A DNA stretch of 64,000 nucleotides from JAJFJD01 sp965228695. GTDB lineage: Bacteria > Pseudomonadota > Alphaproteobacteria > UBA8366. Where the stretch lies: NCBI GenBank assembly GCA_965228695.1, contig CBDDIB010000002.1:1736001-1800000 (forward strand). The letters are read 5' to 3'. The translations under genes and the position numbers were made by a program. The notes beneath the pieces were generated by a model, which saw only the letters and a list, made by a program, of their open reading frames with translations, ran no database searches and was not told the DNA's origin. Of this stretch, positions 8,613-17,205 are shown piece after piece (the first letter of the stretch is position 1; every line of letters begins with the position of its first letter).

Positions 8613-9665
8613 TTAGGCGACCGCGACAGCCGGTGTCTCGGACCAGCGCGTCGACTGCGGCACCGGGACGTCGTCGCCGGAGACATAGGTCCACGCCGCC
8701 GTGTCGGCGAATAAAGCGCGTAACAGCTTGTTGTTGATCTGGTGCCCGGTGCGATGCCCCGAGAAACGGCCGATTATCGGGCCGCCCGCCAGGTAGAGGT
8801 CACCCAGGCTGTCCAAAATCTTATGCCGGACGAATTCGTCGTCGTAGCGCAGGCCGCCGTCGTTCAGCACTTTGTCTCCGCTCACCACCACGGCGTTGTC
8901 CAGGGAACCGCCATGGGCGAGTCCGGCTTTCCGCATCGCTTCCACGTCTTCGAGGAAGCCAAAGGTCCGCGCACGGCAGATTTCGGACTTGAACGTATCG
9001 GCGCACATGGCGACGGTCTTCGTCTGCTGGCCGATCACCGGGTTGTCATATTCGATCGACAGTTCGATCGAGAAGACATCGGCCGGCTCGAGCTTCGTGA
9101 CCGCGTCGCCGATATGGGCCACCTTCGGCTTGAGAATTTGAATTGCGCGCCGGCTGGCTGCCTGTTCCTCGATACCGGCGCATTCGATCAGGAAGACGAA
9201 CGGCTCGGAACTGCCGTCCATGATCGGCACTTCGGGGCCGGCGACCTCGATGACGGCGTTGTCGATCTCGCAGCCGGCCAAGGCCGCCATGAGATGCTCG
9301 ACCGTCGCAATGGTCGTGCCCGCGTCGTTGGATAGCGAGGTGCAAAGTCGCGTGTCGGATACGTTGCCGAAATGCGCCGCAATCTCCGCCTGCTGGCCGC
9401 GCAGGTCGGCGCGGCGGAAAACGATGCCGGTGTCGATGTCGGCCGGGTGCAGCGACATGGAAATCTTCTCACCGCTATGCAGGCCGATGCCGCTGCAGTG
9501 AATGCTGCTCTTGAGCGTCTTCTGTCTTGGAGAGGTCGTCGAACCAGAACCGTTCAGACCAACGTTGGTCGGCTTTCCCACACTTAAGTCCCCCACGTCT
9601 GACGCCCTGGTGATCGTTGCTGCGGTTGCGGCTGTGATCGTCGTCTTCGAGCGCGTATCCGGCAT
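8613..9665 (-). CDS. lpxC: UDP-3-O-acyl-N-acetylglucosamine deacetylase
   Basis: Zinc amidase catalysing the committed step of lipid A synthesis. The family core begins at KTLKSSIHCSGIGLHSGEKI. Zinc ligands and catalytic residues are visible in EHLMAAL (His), HKILDSLGDLYLAG (His, Asp) and FSGHRTGHQINN (His general acid). The ATG at 9665 gives 350 residues with a 45-residue Ser/Thr/Ala-rich leader not found in E. coli LpxC (305 aa). An in-frame GTG at 9581 has a stronger GGGGGA ribosome site seven bases upstream and would give a more typical 322 residues, so the start is uncertain. The gene follows ftsZ after 169 bases that contain a stem-loop, so it may have its own promoter. Confidence 0.94.
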   Translation of the reverse strand: MPDTRSKTTITAATAATITRASDVGDLSVGKPTNVGLNGSGSTTSPRQKTLKSSIHCSGIGLHSGEKISMSLHPADIDTGIVFRRADLRGQQAEIAAHFGNVSDTRLCTSLSNDAGTTIATVEHLMAALAGCEIDNAVIEVAGPEVPIMDGSSEPFVFLIECAGIEEQAASRRAIQILKPKVAHIGDAVTKLEPADVFSIELSIEYDNPVIGQQTKTVAMCADTFKSEICRARTFGFLEDVEAMRKAGLAHGGSLDNAVVVSGDKVLNDGGLRYDDEFVRHKILDSLGDLYLAGGPIIGRFSGHRTGHQINNKLLRALFADTAAWTYVSGDDVPVPQSTRWSETPAVAVA

Positions 9666-9771
9666 TGGAACACCGGAAAATTAGTTTCTATAACAATGAT
9701 GTACCAATCCCACCGAAAGAGAACAAATCACTCTTTGTTACCAATTGTTACACGGCGGATTGCGGAAAGAG

Positions 9772-9800
9772 GCACGGCCGCATCAAGGACGCGGCCGTGC
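9772..9800 (-). terminator. Stem-loop downstream of ftsZ
   Basis: A perfect 10-bp inverted repeat (GCACGGCCGC / GCGGCCGTGC) with a 9-base loop lies 35 bases after the ftsZ stop. On the minus strand it is followed only by CCTCTTT, a weak U tail, so it could be a leaky terminator or an mRNA-stabilising 3' structure separating ftsZ from lpxC. The surrounding 9666-9834 spacer is AT-rich, contains several TTGTTAC/GTAACAA repeats and probably holds the lpxC promoter. Confidence 0.55.
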
Positions 9801-9834
9801 ACAGGTTTGGCATTGTAACAATCGATTTACGGCG

Positions 9835-11673
9835 TTAGTTCGCCTGCCGCCGCAAAAAGGCCGGAATATCAAGCACTTCTTCCTCGGACGAGGGTGCTTT
9901 CTCCGGCTCGTCGCTGGCGTCGTCCGACTGCACCTGTGCCGGCGGATTTTCGGACGCCGGCGGCGGAGCCGTCGACGGCGCCGCCGGTTCCGTCAGCGGC
10001 GGTGCGGCCGGCGTTGGCCGCGTTTGCAGTTGCGGTTCCGTCTGTACCTTCGGCTGCGGCGCCGTCGCCGACCGCATGTTCATATCGGCCGTTCGGCTGA
10101 CACCGGTCATCCGTTCGAACAGGCTGCGCCGCCGCGACGGTTGGCTCAACGCGTCGTCGAGCTGATCGCCCGCGGAACGCGATGCCGATCCGGACCCGCT
10201 GTCGTCGCCGGTCGTGGGTGACGTCGGGCGGGGCGGGATGAACGGCACGCGCCGTCCGCCCGGTTCCGGGCGGGACAGGGACTCGGGGCGCGCTTGCGGC
10301 TCCGGCCGCCGTTCCGGTTCGGGCGTCGATGCGGGGGCCGTATCCTGGACCGTAGCCGGCGCGGTTGCGGTCGGTTGCGGCGTCGACGGACGTTGCATCG
10401 ACAAGGACGGCTCGATACGTGCCGCCGGCGCCGGTTTGGCCGGCTGCGGTTGCGGCACGGCGCTCATCGCCGGCTTCTCCGGTTCCGCGGCAGGCGTTTC
10501 CGGTTGCGGTGATACCTCTTCGGCGGCCGGCGCTGCCGTCGGTTCCGCGGCAACCGCTAGGTCGGTGTCGTCGGCTTCCGCGGCGACAATCGGTTCGGCA
10601 TCCGGGACATCGGCGGGCTCCGGCGGTGTGTCGCGCTCGGCGGGCGCCGTTTCTGCGGCTGCCCGGACCGTCCGGATCGGCTGCGGCTGAATCGACGACA
10701 TTTCCACCGCGTCGATGCCGGTCGCAACGACCGAAACGCGGAGTTTGCCTTCCATCGATTCGTCGAAGGTGGATCCGAAGAGGATGTTGGCTTCCGGGTC
10801 GACCTCCTCGCGAATGCGGTTGGCCGCTTCGTCGACTTCGAACAAGGTCATGTCCGGGCCGCCGGTGATGTTGATCAGGACGCCGCGCGCGCCTTCCATC
10901 GTAATATCTTCCAACAGCGGGTTGGAGATCGCGGCCTCGGCTGCTTCGATGGACCGGCGGTCGCCTTCGGATTCGCCTGTTCCCATCATCGCCTTGCCCA
11001 TCTCGCTCATGACCGTCCGCACGTCGGCGAAATCGAGATTGATCAGGCCCGGCATCACCATCAGGTCGGTCACGCCGCGAACACCCGAATACAATACGTT
11101 GTCCGCCATGTTGAAGGCGTCCGCGAAGGTCGTCTTCTCGTTGGCGACCCGGAACAAGTTCTGATTCGGGATGATGATCAGCGTGTCGACATGCTGGGTC
11201 AGTTCTTCGATACCCTCTTCGGCGAGGCGCATGCGCTGCTGGCCTTCGAAGTGGAACGGCTTGGTCACGACGCCGACGGTCAGGATGCCTTGCTCGCGCG
11301 TCGTGCGGGCAATGACCGGTGCGGCACCGGTGCCGGTGCCGCCGCCCATGCCGGCGGTGATGAACACCATGTGGCTGCCGGCCAGGTGGTCGAGCGTCTC
11401 TTCCTGCGCTTCTTCCGCGGCGGCGCGGCCGACGTCGGGACGGGCGCCTGCGCCGAGACCCTGAGTCAGGTTCGTGCCGAGCTGAATGCGGCGTTCGGAT
11501 TTCGACTGGCCGAGTGCCTGCGCATCCGTGTTGCACACCAGGAACTCGACGCCGGCGAGATTGGAATCGATCATATTATTGACGGCATTCCCTCCGGCGC
11601 CGCCAACTCCGACCACGGTGATCCGTGGTTTGAGTTCGCCCTCGATATCGGGCATCGACAATTTGATTGTCAT
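9835..11673 (-). CDS. ftsZ: Cell division GTPase FtsZ with long C-terminal linker
   Basis: Tubulin-like GTPase that polymerises into the Z ring and recruits the division machinery. The GTPase and C-terminal globular domains cover residues 1 to about 325. The nucleotide-binding GGAGGNAVNNM is near residue 25 and the tubulin signature GGGTGTG is at 110-116, followed by the T7-loop region (GLINLDFADVR). Then comes a disordered linker of about 270 residues, rich in Ala, Pro, Glu and Arg, before the conserved C-terminal peptide (LDIPAFLRRQ) that binds FtsA and other partners. The total of 612 residues is far above the 383 of E. coli but in the range of alphaproteobacteria. GGAGAG five to ten bases upstream is a good ribosome site. 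The 99-base spacer from ftsA contains two hairpins. Confidence 0.97.
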   Translation of the reverse strand: MTIKLSMPDIEGELKPRITVVGVGGAGGNAVNNMIDSNLAGVEFLVCNTDAQALGQSKSERRIQLGTNLTQGLGAGARPDVGRAAAEEAQEETLDHLAGSHMVFITAGMGGGTGTGAAPVIARTTREQGILTVGVVTKPFHFEGQQRMRLAEEGIEELTQHVDTLIIIPNQNLFRVANEKTTFADAFNMADNVLYSGVRGVTDLMVMPGLINLDFADVRTVMSEMGKAMMGTGESEGDRRSIEAAEAAISNPLLEDITMEGARGVLINITGGPDMTLFEVDEAANRIREEVDPEANILFGSTFDESMEGKLRVSVVATGIDAVEMSSIQPQPIRTVRAAAETAPAERDTPPEPADVPDAEPIVAAEADDTDLAVAAEPTAAPAAEEVSPQPETPAAEPEKPAMSAVPQPQPAKPAPAARIEPSLSMQRPSTPQPTATAPATVQDTAPASTPEPERRPEPQARPESLSRPEPGGRRVPFIPPRPTSPTTGDDSGSGSASRSAGDQLDDALSQPSRRRSLFERMTGVSRTADMNMRSATAPQPKVQTEPQLQTRPTPAAPPLTEPAAPSTAPPPASENPPAQVQSDDASDEPEKAPSSEEEVLDIPAFLRRQAN

Positions 11674-11695
11674 TCTATTCTCTCTCCACTCTTAC

Positions 11696-11752
11696 AATGC
11701 CAAATATGCCGTATTTAGCGGCATTCGTCGCCCCCATGGTGGTCCCATGGGC
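11696..11752 (-). other. Two hairpins in the ftsA-ftsZ spacer
   Basis: The spacer holds a nested inverted repeat at 11696-11726 (AATGCC and AAATA pairing with TATTT and GGCATT) and a second hairpin at 11734-11752 (CCCATGG, loop TGGTC, CCATGGG). On the coding strand a run of seven T lies before, not after, the second hairpin, so it does not look like an intrinsic terminator for ftsA. These structures could protect the ftsZ 5' end after cleavage or tune the ftsA:ftsZ ratio. Function is inferred only from position. Confidence 0.45.
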
Positions 11753-11772
11753 TCAAAAAAAGAGGGTTAACG

Positions 11773-13011
11773 CTAGAAATTCTCACGTAACCACCCTCCA
11801 AGGCGGCCAAAAAGGCCGCCGGCCGTTTCTCGTTGGGGCGTCGTCATCCCGCGCGCATCGCCCCGATCGTCTACCGCGAAGGACAAAAGGCCGGCGCAGG
11901 CCGAAAATGCCGGTCCTGAGGTGGCCTCCGCCAGGCCGGTCAAACCACGGGGTTTGCCGAGCCGAACCTGTTTGTTCAAGATCTGGCGCGCCAGTTCGGC
12001 GACGCCGGGAAGCTGGCTGGCGCCGCCGGTCAACACCACGCGGCGGCCGGCGATCTTGTCGAGGCCGCTTGCCTCCAGCCGGGACCGCACCAATTCGATC
12101 GTCTCTTCGATACGCGGCGCGATGATCCCGACCAGGAATGATTTCGGTATCTGCACGGGCTGGCCGTCTTCATCGGCGGCGACTTGGGGTACCGTCACCA
12201 TCTCGCGGTCGTCGGCGTGCGAGGAAAGGCAGTTCCCATGCAGCGTCTTCAGGCGCTCCGCCTGTGGGACCGGAGTGGACAGGCCGCGCGCGATGTCGTT
12301 CGTCACATGCCCGCCGCCGATCTGGATCGAATCCACATGGACCAGCGCGCCGTCATAGAACACCGCAAGCGACGTGGTGCCGCCGCCCATATCGATGACG
12401 GTCACGCCTAGATCGATTTCGTCTTCGACCAGACACCCCAGCCCGGCGGCATAGGCGCCGACGACGATGTCGCTCACGTCCAGCAGACAGCGCGACACGC
12501 AGGTGGCCATATTATGGACCGCGCCGGCCTTCGCGCTGACCTTGTGCATGCGAACGCCGAACGAGCTGCCGTGCAGGCCGCGCGGATCGCGGATACCGTT
12601 GGCGCCATCGACGACATACCCGACGGGAATGGCGTGGATCAGCGTCCGTTCGTTGACGTCGGTATCGGTGCCGCATTCGTGCAGCAGACGGCGAATGTCC
12701 GTGTCGTCGATCGCGCCGCCGCGCAGCGGATGCTCGAAGGAGTGCGAATTGCTGCGCGGGTGGCCACCGGTCAGGTTGACGATGGTCGACCGAATGGTGA
12801 CGCCGGCCATTTGTTCGGCGGCGTGGACGGCCGACAACACGGCCTGCTCTGCCGATTCCATGTCGACGATCAGCCCGGCGCGCACGCCCTGGCTGGCTTG
12901 ATGGCCGATACCGGTGACGCGGATCACGTCTTTCTCGTCCGCTTCACCGATAAAGCAGCATATCTTCGTCGACCCGATATCGAGTGCGGATATGATGCCG
13001 TTATTCGCCAA
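11773..13011 (-). CDS. ftsA: Cell division protein FtsA
   Basis: Actin-like ATPase that tethers FtsZ filaments to the inner membrane and activates septal synthesis. 412 residues. It has the actin-family phosphate-binding loops (ALDIGSTKICCFIGE at the N-terminus and VIDMGGGTTSLAVF in the middle) and an adenosine-binding motif (VVLTGGASQLPG). The 1C subdomain and the C-terminal amphipathic membrane-targeting helix (GGLFGRLGGWLREN) are also recognisable. It lies 45 bases after ftsQ. Order and spacing ftsQ-ftsA-ftsZ are the classic arrangement. Confidence 0.96.
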   Translation of the reverse strand: MANNGIISALDIGSTKICCFIGEADEKDVIRVTGIGHQASQGVRAGLIVDMESAEQAVLSAVHAAEQMAGVTIRSTIVNLTGGHPRSNSHSFEHPLRGGAIDDTDIRRLLHECGTDTDVNERTLIHAIPVGYVVDGANGIRDPRGLHGSSFGVRMHKVSAKAGAVHNMATCVSRCLLDVSDIVVGAYAAGLGCLVEDEIDLGVTVIDMGGGTTSLAVFYDGALVHVDSIQIGGGHVTNDIARGLSTPVPQAERLKTLHGNCLSSHADDREMVTVPQVAADEDGQPVQIPKSFLVGIIAPRIEETIELVRSRLEASGLDKIAGRRVVLTGGASQLPGVAELARQILNKQVRLGKPRGLTGLAEATSGPAFSACAGLLSFAVDDRGDARGMTTPQRETAGGLFGRLGGWLRENF

Positions 13012-13056
13012 GATTGTTCATCCTTCTCTACGTTCGTTCCCTGTTCGACACGTCGT

Positions 13057-13947
13057 TTATGTCTGATCGCCGCGGTGTGCCGCCGCGGTCGGTTTACGGT
13101 TCATCCGGACCGTCATCTTGTCCGGGATCCGAAGGTCCACTGCGGAGATGTCGCGCTTCAGGAGGCCGTGCTCCTTTTCCAGCTCACTCAGCTTGCGCCA
13201 TGCCGATTCCGGGTTCTCGGCCGGCAGGCGAATATCGATCGAGTCTTCGATGCGTATGTTCCAGCGACGACCGCTGACCCACACGGCATGCGTGACCCGT
13301 TCCATCATCTCGGGTTCGGCGGCCAGCATCGCCAACAGGGCGGCCGCGTGTTTCGGTGCGGTGTCGCCGATGATGATCTTGAGGTCGCGGTACCGGTCTA
13401 GTCCTTGCGAGCCGATGATCGCGCCTCCCTTGTCCACGAGGAGGAACCTCTTGTTCTTCTGCCAGATCGCGACGGGCTCGCGCTCTGTCAGATAGACAAG
13501 GATCGTGTCGGGCAGACGCCGCTCGATTCGGGCCTCCGCGACCCAACCTAAATCCTCCAACCGCTGGCGCGCGCCGTCCGGATCGAAGAACAAGATCGGT
13601 TCGCCGACGCGTGTCTGCAGCGCGTCCAGCAGCTGTGAGCGCGTCGCCTCCTTGCGGCCGGCCACATACACCTCGCGGACCGAGAAGCCGGCCCACATCG
13701 TGACATCGGCGACGGCGGTGCGCGCCGCATTCGCGATCCGGCCCGGCAGGTCGACGCCGGATGCCCAAAGGATCCCACCGATCATCACGCCGACCGCGGT
13801 CAGCGCGCCGGTACCGTACATCAGCCAGCGACGGCCCGGCGTCATCTCGAAATGGAACCGTTCGGCGATCCGGTCCCATAGGGTGTTCTGGCGCCGCGTG
13901 CGCCGCCGTGTCGCCGTGGTGCGGCGGGCTTTCCTTACGCGTCGCAT
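13057..13947 (-). CDS. ftsQ: Cell division protein FtsQ
   Basis: Bitopic inner-membrane divisome protein linking early and late components through FtsB and FtsL. The 296 residues comprise a very basic cytoplasmic tail (residues 1-20 nearly all Arg, Lys, Thr), one transmembrane segment (LMYGTGALTAVGVMIGGILW), a POTRA domain (VREVYVAGRKEATRSQLLDAL) and the beta domain (LVYLTEREPVAIWQ). The start overlaps the 3' end of ddl by 13 bases. The C-terminal stretch (LRIPDKMTVRMNRKP) is the usual end of the periplasmic domain. Confidence 0.94.
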   Translation of the reverse strand: MRRVRKARRTTATRRRTRRQNTLWDRIAERFHFEMTPGRRWLMYGTGALTAVGVMIGGILWASGVDLPGRIANAARTAVADVTMWAGFSVREVYVAGRKEATRSQLLDALQTRVGEPILFFDPDGARQRLEDLGWVAEARIERRLPDTILVYLTEREPVAIWQKNKRFLLVDKGGAIIGSQGLDRYRDLKIIIGDTAPKHAAALLAMLAAEPEMMERVTHAVWVSGRRWNIRIEDSIDIRLPAENPESAWRKLSELEKEHGLLKRDISAVDLRIPDKMTVRMNRKPTAAAHRGDQT

Positions 13948-14849
13948 GCTGCGTTCTCCACCATCCAGCTAACGAGCTCAGGGAATGACATGCCGACATG
14001 CGTCGCCTGTTCAGGCACAAGCGAGAGGGGCGTCATGCCCGGCTGGGTATTGATCTCCAGCAGGTATAGCTCCCCCGGACTGCGCATCGTGTCGTCGTAG
14101 CGGAAATCCGCCCGGGTTACGCCGCGGCATCCCAGCGCGCGGTGCGCCGTCACCGCGTTTTCCATACAGAGCTGGGCAATCGAATCCGGGACCGGCGCGG
14201 GACACAGATGCACCGTCTTGCCGTCGGTATACTTCGCTTCGTAATCGTAGAATCCGTCATTGGGGCGCAGTTCGGTCACGCCGAGCGCCCTGTCGCCCAT
14301 TACGGCGACCGTCAGTTCGCGGCCGGGAATATACGGCTCGATGAGTGCGTCGGAGCCGTACTGCCAATCTTCCACCGGCAGGTAATTGTCGCCGGGAAGG
14401 ATGATATGCACGCCGACGCTGGATCCTTCGTTATTCGGTTTGATCACGTAGGGGGGATCGATCACGATTCCGTCCCGCAAATTGCCGACATGCAGGACCT
14501 GGCCTTCGGTGCATTGGATGCCGGCAGCCCGGAAGATTTCCTTCGAACGCGCCTTGTCCATCGCCGTCGCCGAGGCGAGCAGCCCGGAATGCGTGTAGGG
14601 GATCTCAAGAATATTGAGCATTGCCTGAATGTGGCCGTCCTCTCCAAAACGTCCGTGCAACGCGTTGAACACCACGTCGGGACGTGGCTTGAGTCGCTTC
14701 AATAAAGCCTCGACGTCGCGCGTTACGTCGATCTCCTCAACGTCGTACCCACTCTCACGCAGTGCCGCTGCACATTCCGTGCCGCTGCTGAGCGACACGT
14801 CGCGCTCGGCTGACCACCCCCCAAGAAGCACCGCGACACGCTTGCTCAT
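13935..14849 (-). CDS. ddl: D-alanine--D-alanine ligase
   Basis: ATP-grasp enzyme making the D-Ala-D-Ala dipeptide for peptidoglycan precursors. The 304 residues start with the typical KRVAVLLGGWSAERDVSLSSG. Visible are the serine/glutamate substrate-binding start, the ATP-grasp loop (YVIKPNNEGSSVGVHI) and the metal-binding and catalytic end (GELYLLEINTQPGMTPLSLVPEQA). The ATG at 14849 overlaps the murB stop as ATGA; an upstream in-frame ATG at 14912 lies inside murB and is rejected. It supplies MurF, encoded about 7 kb upstream in the same run. Confidence 0.96.
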   Translation of the reverse strand: MSKRVAVLLGGWSAERDVSLSSGTECAAALRESGYDVEEIDVTRDVEALLKRLKPRPDVVFNALHGRFGEDGHIQAMLNILEIPYTHSGLLASATAMDKARSKEIFRAAGIQCTEGQVLHVGNLRDGIVIDPPYVIKPNNEGSSVGVHIILPGDNYLPVEDWQYGSDALIEPYIPGRELTVAVMGDRALGVTELRPNDGFYDYEAKYTDGKTVHLCPAPVPDSIAQLCMENAVTAHRALGCRGVTRADFRYDDTMRSPGELYLLEINTQPGMTPLSLVPEQATHVGMSFPELVSWMVENAACDA

Positions 14850-15787
14850 TCCCGGCCTCCGTTCTCGGCGACGCCAACTCGCCGAATTTCCCATTGCAGC
14901 TCGACGCCGCATGAATCGAGGACTCGCCGGCGAACTTCTTCGCCAAGGCTCTCCAGGTCATGCGCGGTGGCCGACCCGGTATTGATCAGGAAATTGCAGT
15001 GTTTCTCCGATACCGCCGCGCCGCCGATCTGCAGGCCGCGGCAGCCCGCGGCGTCGATCAGTTCCCAGGCGTGCTGGCCATCGGGGTTTTTGAAAGTAGA
15101 TCCGCCGGTCCGGCTACGGATTGGCTGTGTTTCGTTCCGAGCCGCGCCGATTTCGTCAAGGCGCGCGGAAATTTTTGCCGGGTCGCCGGGCTCGGCGGCA
15201 AGTGTCGCCGATACGAAAATGTGATCGTTCGGCACGCCGGAATGGCGATAGCTGAATCCCATTGCCGCAACGTCGAACCGGTGCGTGCCGCCGGTCCGGT
15301 CGAGGGAGTCGGCGCTAATCAGTACGTCCTTAATCTCGTGGCCATAGGCGCCGGCATTCATGCGCAACGCACCGCCGATTGTTCCGGGGATGCCGGAGAG
15401 GAATTCCAAACCGCCGATTCCGTGCTCGGCCGCGAACCGCGCCACGTTGATGTCCAGCGCGCCGGCGCCGGCCACCACGCCGGCCTGGGCGACGGCGGTG
15501 GTGTTGAACTTGCCGCGCAGGCGGATGACCACGCCGGGGATACCGCCGTCGCGGATCAACAGGTTCGACGCGACACCGAGCACCGTCACCGGGATATCCG
15601 ATGGCGTGCCGGCGAGGAACTCTTGCAGATCGTCCGCGTCGGCCGGCAGGAACATGACCTCCGCCGGCCCGCCGACGCGGAACCATGTATAGCGCGCCAA
15701 CGCAACGTCTTCCCGATACTCCCCGCGGACTGCGGGAAGCCGGTCGATGAGGCGTTCGGGATGTTTCAATGCCGCCATGGCCATCAC
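14846..15787 (-). CDS. murB: UDP-N-acetylenolpyruvoylglucosamine reductase
   Basis: FAD-dependent reductase that completes UDP-MurNAc synthesis. The 313 residues contain the type II (short) MurB layout. An FAD-binding domain has YTWFRVGGPAEVMFLPA and the flavin loop GVASNLLIRDGGIPGVVIRL, then GLEFLSGIPGTIGGALRMNAGAYG. The substrate domain holds the catalytic serine region (RTGGSTFKNPDG) and a late Glu (AVSEKHCNFLINTG). The ATG at 15787 overlaps the murC stop by four bases. Confidence 0.96.
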   Translation of the reverse strand: MMAMAALKHPERLIDRLPAVRGEYREDVALARYTWFRVGGPAEVMFLPADADDLQEFLAGTPSDIPVTVLGVASNLLIRDGGIPGVVIRLRGKFNTTAVAQAGVVAGAGALDINVARFAAEHGIGGLEFLSGIPGTIGGALRMNAGAYGHEIKDVLISADSLDRTGGTHRFDVAAMGFSYRHSGVPNDHIFVSATLAAEPGDPAKISARLDEIGAARNETQPIRSRTGGSTFKNPDGQHAWELIDAAGCRGLQIGGAAVSEKHCNFLINTGSATAHDLESLGEEVRRRVLDSCGVELQWEIRRVGVAENGGRE

Positions 15788-17205
15788 CGCGCTCCCGCCG
15801 ACTCTTGCAGCGCCGCGAGCTTCTCGGGCAGTTCGTTCGCCCAGACCGTGCTGGTGCCGGCGCCGAGGCAGACGACCATATCCCCCTGGTGTGCGATGGC
15901 TGCGACAATCTGGGGCAGATCTTCCGGGTCGCCGAGCGCCAGGACGTGGCGATGCCCGCGCGTGCGGAGCCCTTCGATCAATGCGTCGCGGTCGGCGCCG
16001 GGGATCGGCTTTTCGCCCGCCTCGTAGACATTGGAAACAATGACCGTGTCGGCATCGTTGAAGCAGGCGCAGAATTCCTCGAACAGGCTCGACAGGCGGG
16101 AATACCGGTGCGGCTGCACGACAGCGATGATGTTGCCTTCCGAGGCCGACCGTGCCGCTTTCAAGACGGCGGAGATTTCCACGGGATGATGGCCGTAATC
16201 GTCGATCACGGTGATGCCGCCGGCTTCACCGGTCTTGGTGAACCGCCGTTTCACGCCTTCGAACCCGCCGAGCGTGCTGACGATGGTCGCTTCGTCGATG
16301 GACATTTCGTTGGCGACGGCGATCGCGGCCAGGGCGTTCTGCACGTTGTGGTCGCCAAACATCGGCAGGTGGACGTCGCGCAGCAGCCGGTCGTCGGTGC
16401 CGCGGCCGCCGAAATGCACGTCGAAAGTGACGCCGTTCGCGCCGGCGCGGAGGTTTTCGCCACGCACTTCCGCCTGCGGGTTGAGTCCATAGGTGATCAG
16501 GCGCCGATCCGAAATACTGCCGATCATCGCCTGAACCTCGTGATGGTCGATGCACAACGCGGCAAATCCGTAGAATGGAAGGTTCTGGACAAAGCTGCGG
16601 AACGCGGCGCGTTCTTCGTCGAAGGTGCCGTAGAAGTCGAGATGTTCGGGATCCATATTCGTGACGATGGCGATCGTCGCCGGCAGCTTGACGAAGGTGC
16701 CGTCGGATTCGTCGGCTTCCACGACCATCCACTCGCCGTCACCGAGCCGTGCGTTGGTGCCGTAGGCGTTGATGATCCCGCCGTTGATGACGGTCGGATC
16801 AAGATCGGCCCCATCGAGGATGGAAGCGACCATCGACGTGGTGGTGGTCTTGCCGTGCGTGCCGCCGACTGCGATTGCCCATTTCAGGCGCATCAGCTCG
16901 GCAAGCATTTCGGCACGGCGGACCACGGGGATCATCGTCTCCCGGGCGACCACCACTTCCGGATTGTCGGCCTGTACCGCGGTCGAGATGACGACGACCT
17001 GGGCGTCGCCCAGGTTCGACGCATTGTGTCCGACATGAACAGTCAGGCCCAGGTCACGGAGCCGCGCGACATTGGCGCTTTCCGCCAGGTCGCTGCCCTG
17101 CACTTCGTAGCCCAGGTTATGCATCACCTCGGCGATGCCGGACATGCCGATACCGCCGATGCCGACAAAATGAATGGTGCCGATGGACAGAGGCATGCTT
17201 CTCAT
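15784..17205 (-). CDS. murC: UDP-N-acetylmuramate--L-alanine ligase
   Basis: First of the four Mur ligases; adds L-Ala to UDP-MurNAc using ATP. 473 residues. It has an N-terminal Rossmann-type UDP-binding domain (HFVGIGGIGMSGIAEVM), a central ATPase domain with the P-loop GGTHGKTTTT, the DESDGTF motif and the conserved His region (DDYGHHPVEI), and a C-terminal amino-acid-binding domain. The ATG at 17205 overlaps the stop of murG (ATGA). Order murG-murC-murB-ddl-ftsQ matches classical dcw clusters. Confidence 0.97.
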   Translation of the reverse strand: MRSMPLSIGTIHFVGIGGIGMSGIAEVMHNLGYEVQGSDLAESANVARLRDLGLTVHVGHNASNLGDAQVVVISTAVQADNPEVVVARETMIPVVRRAEMLAELMRLKWAIAVGGTHGKTTTTSMVASILDGADLDPTVINGGIINAYGTNARLGDGEWMVVEADESDGTFVKLPATIAIVTNMDPEHLDFYGTFDEERAAFRSFVQNLPFYGFAALCIDHHEVQAMIGSISDRRLITYGLNPQAEVRGENLRAGANGVTFDVHFGGRGTDDRLLRDVHLPMFGDHNVQNALAAIAVANEMSIDEATIVSTLGGFEGVKRRFTKTGEAGGITVIDDYGHHPVEISAVLKAARSASEGNIIAVVQPHRYSRLSSLFEEFCACFNDADTVIVSNVYEAGEKPIPGADRDALIEGLRTRGHRHVLALGDPEDLPQIVAAIAHQGDMVVCLGAGTSTVWANELPEKLAALQESAGAR

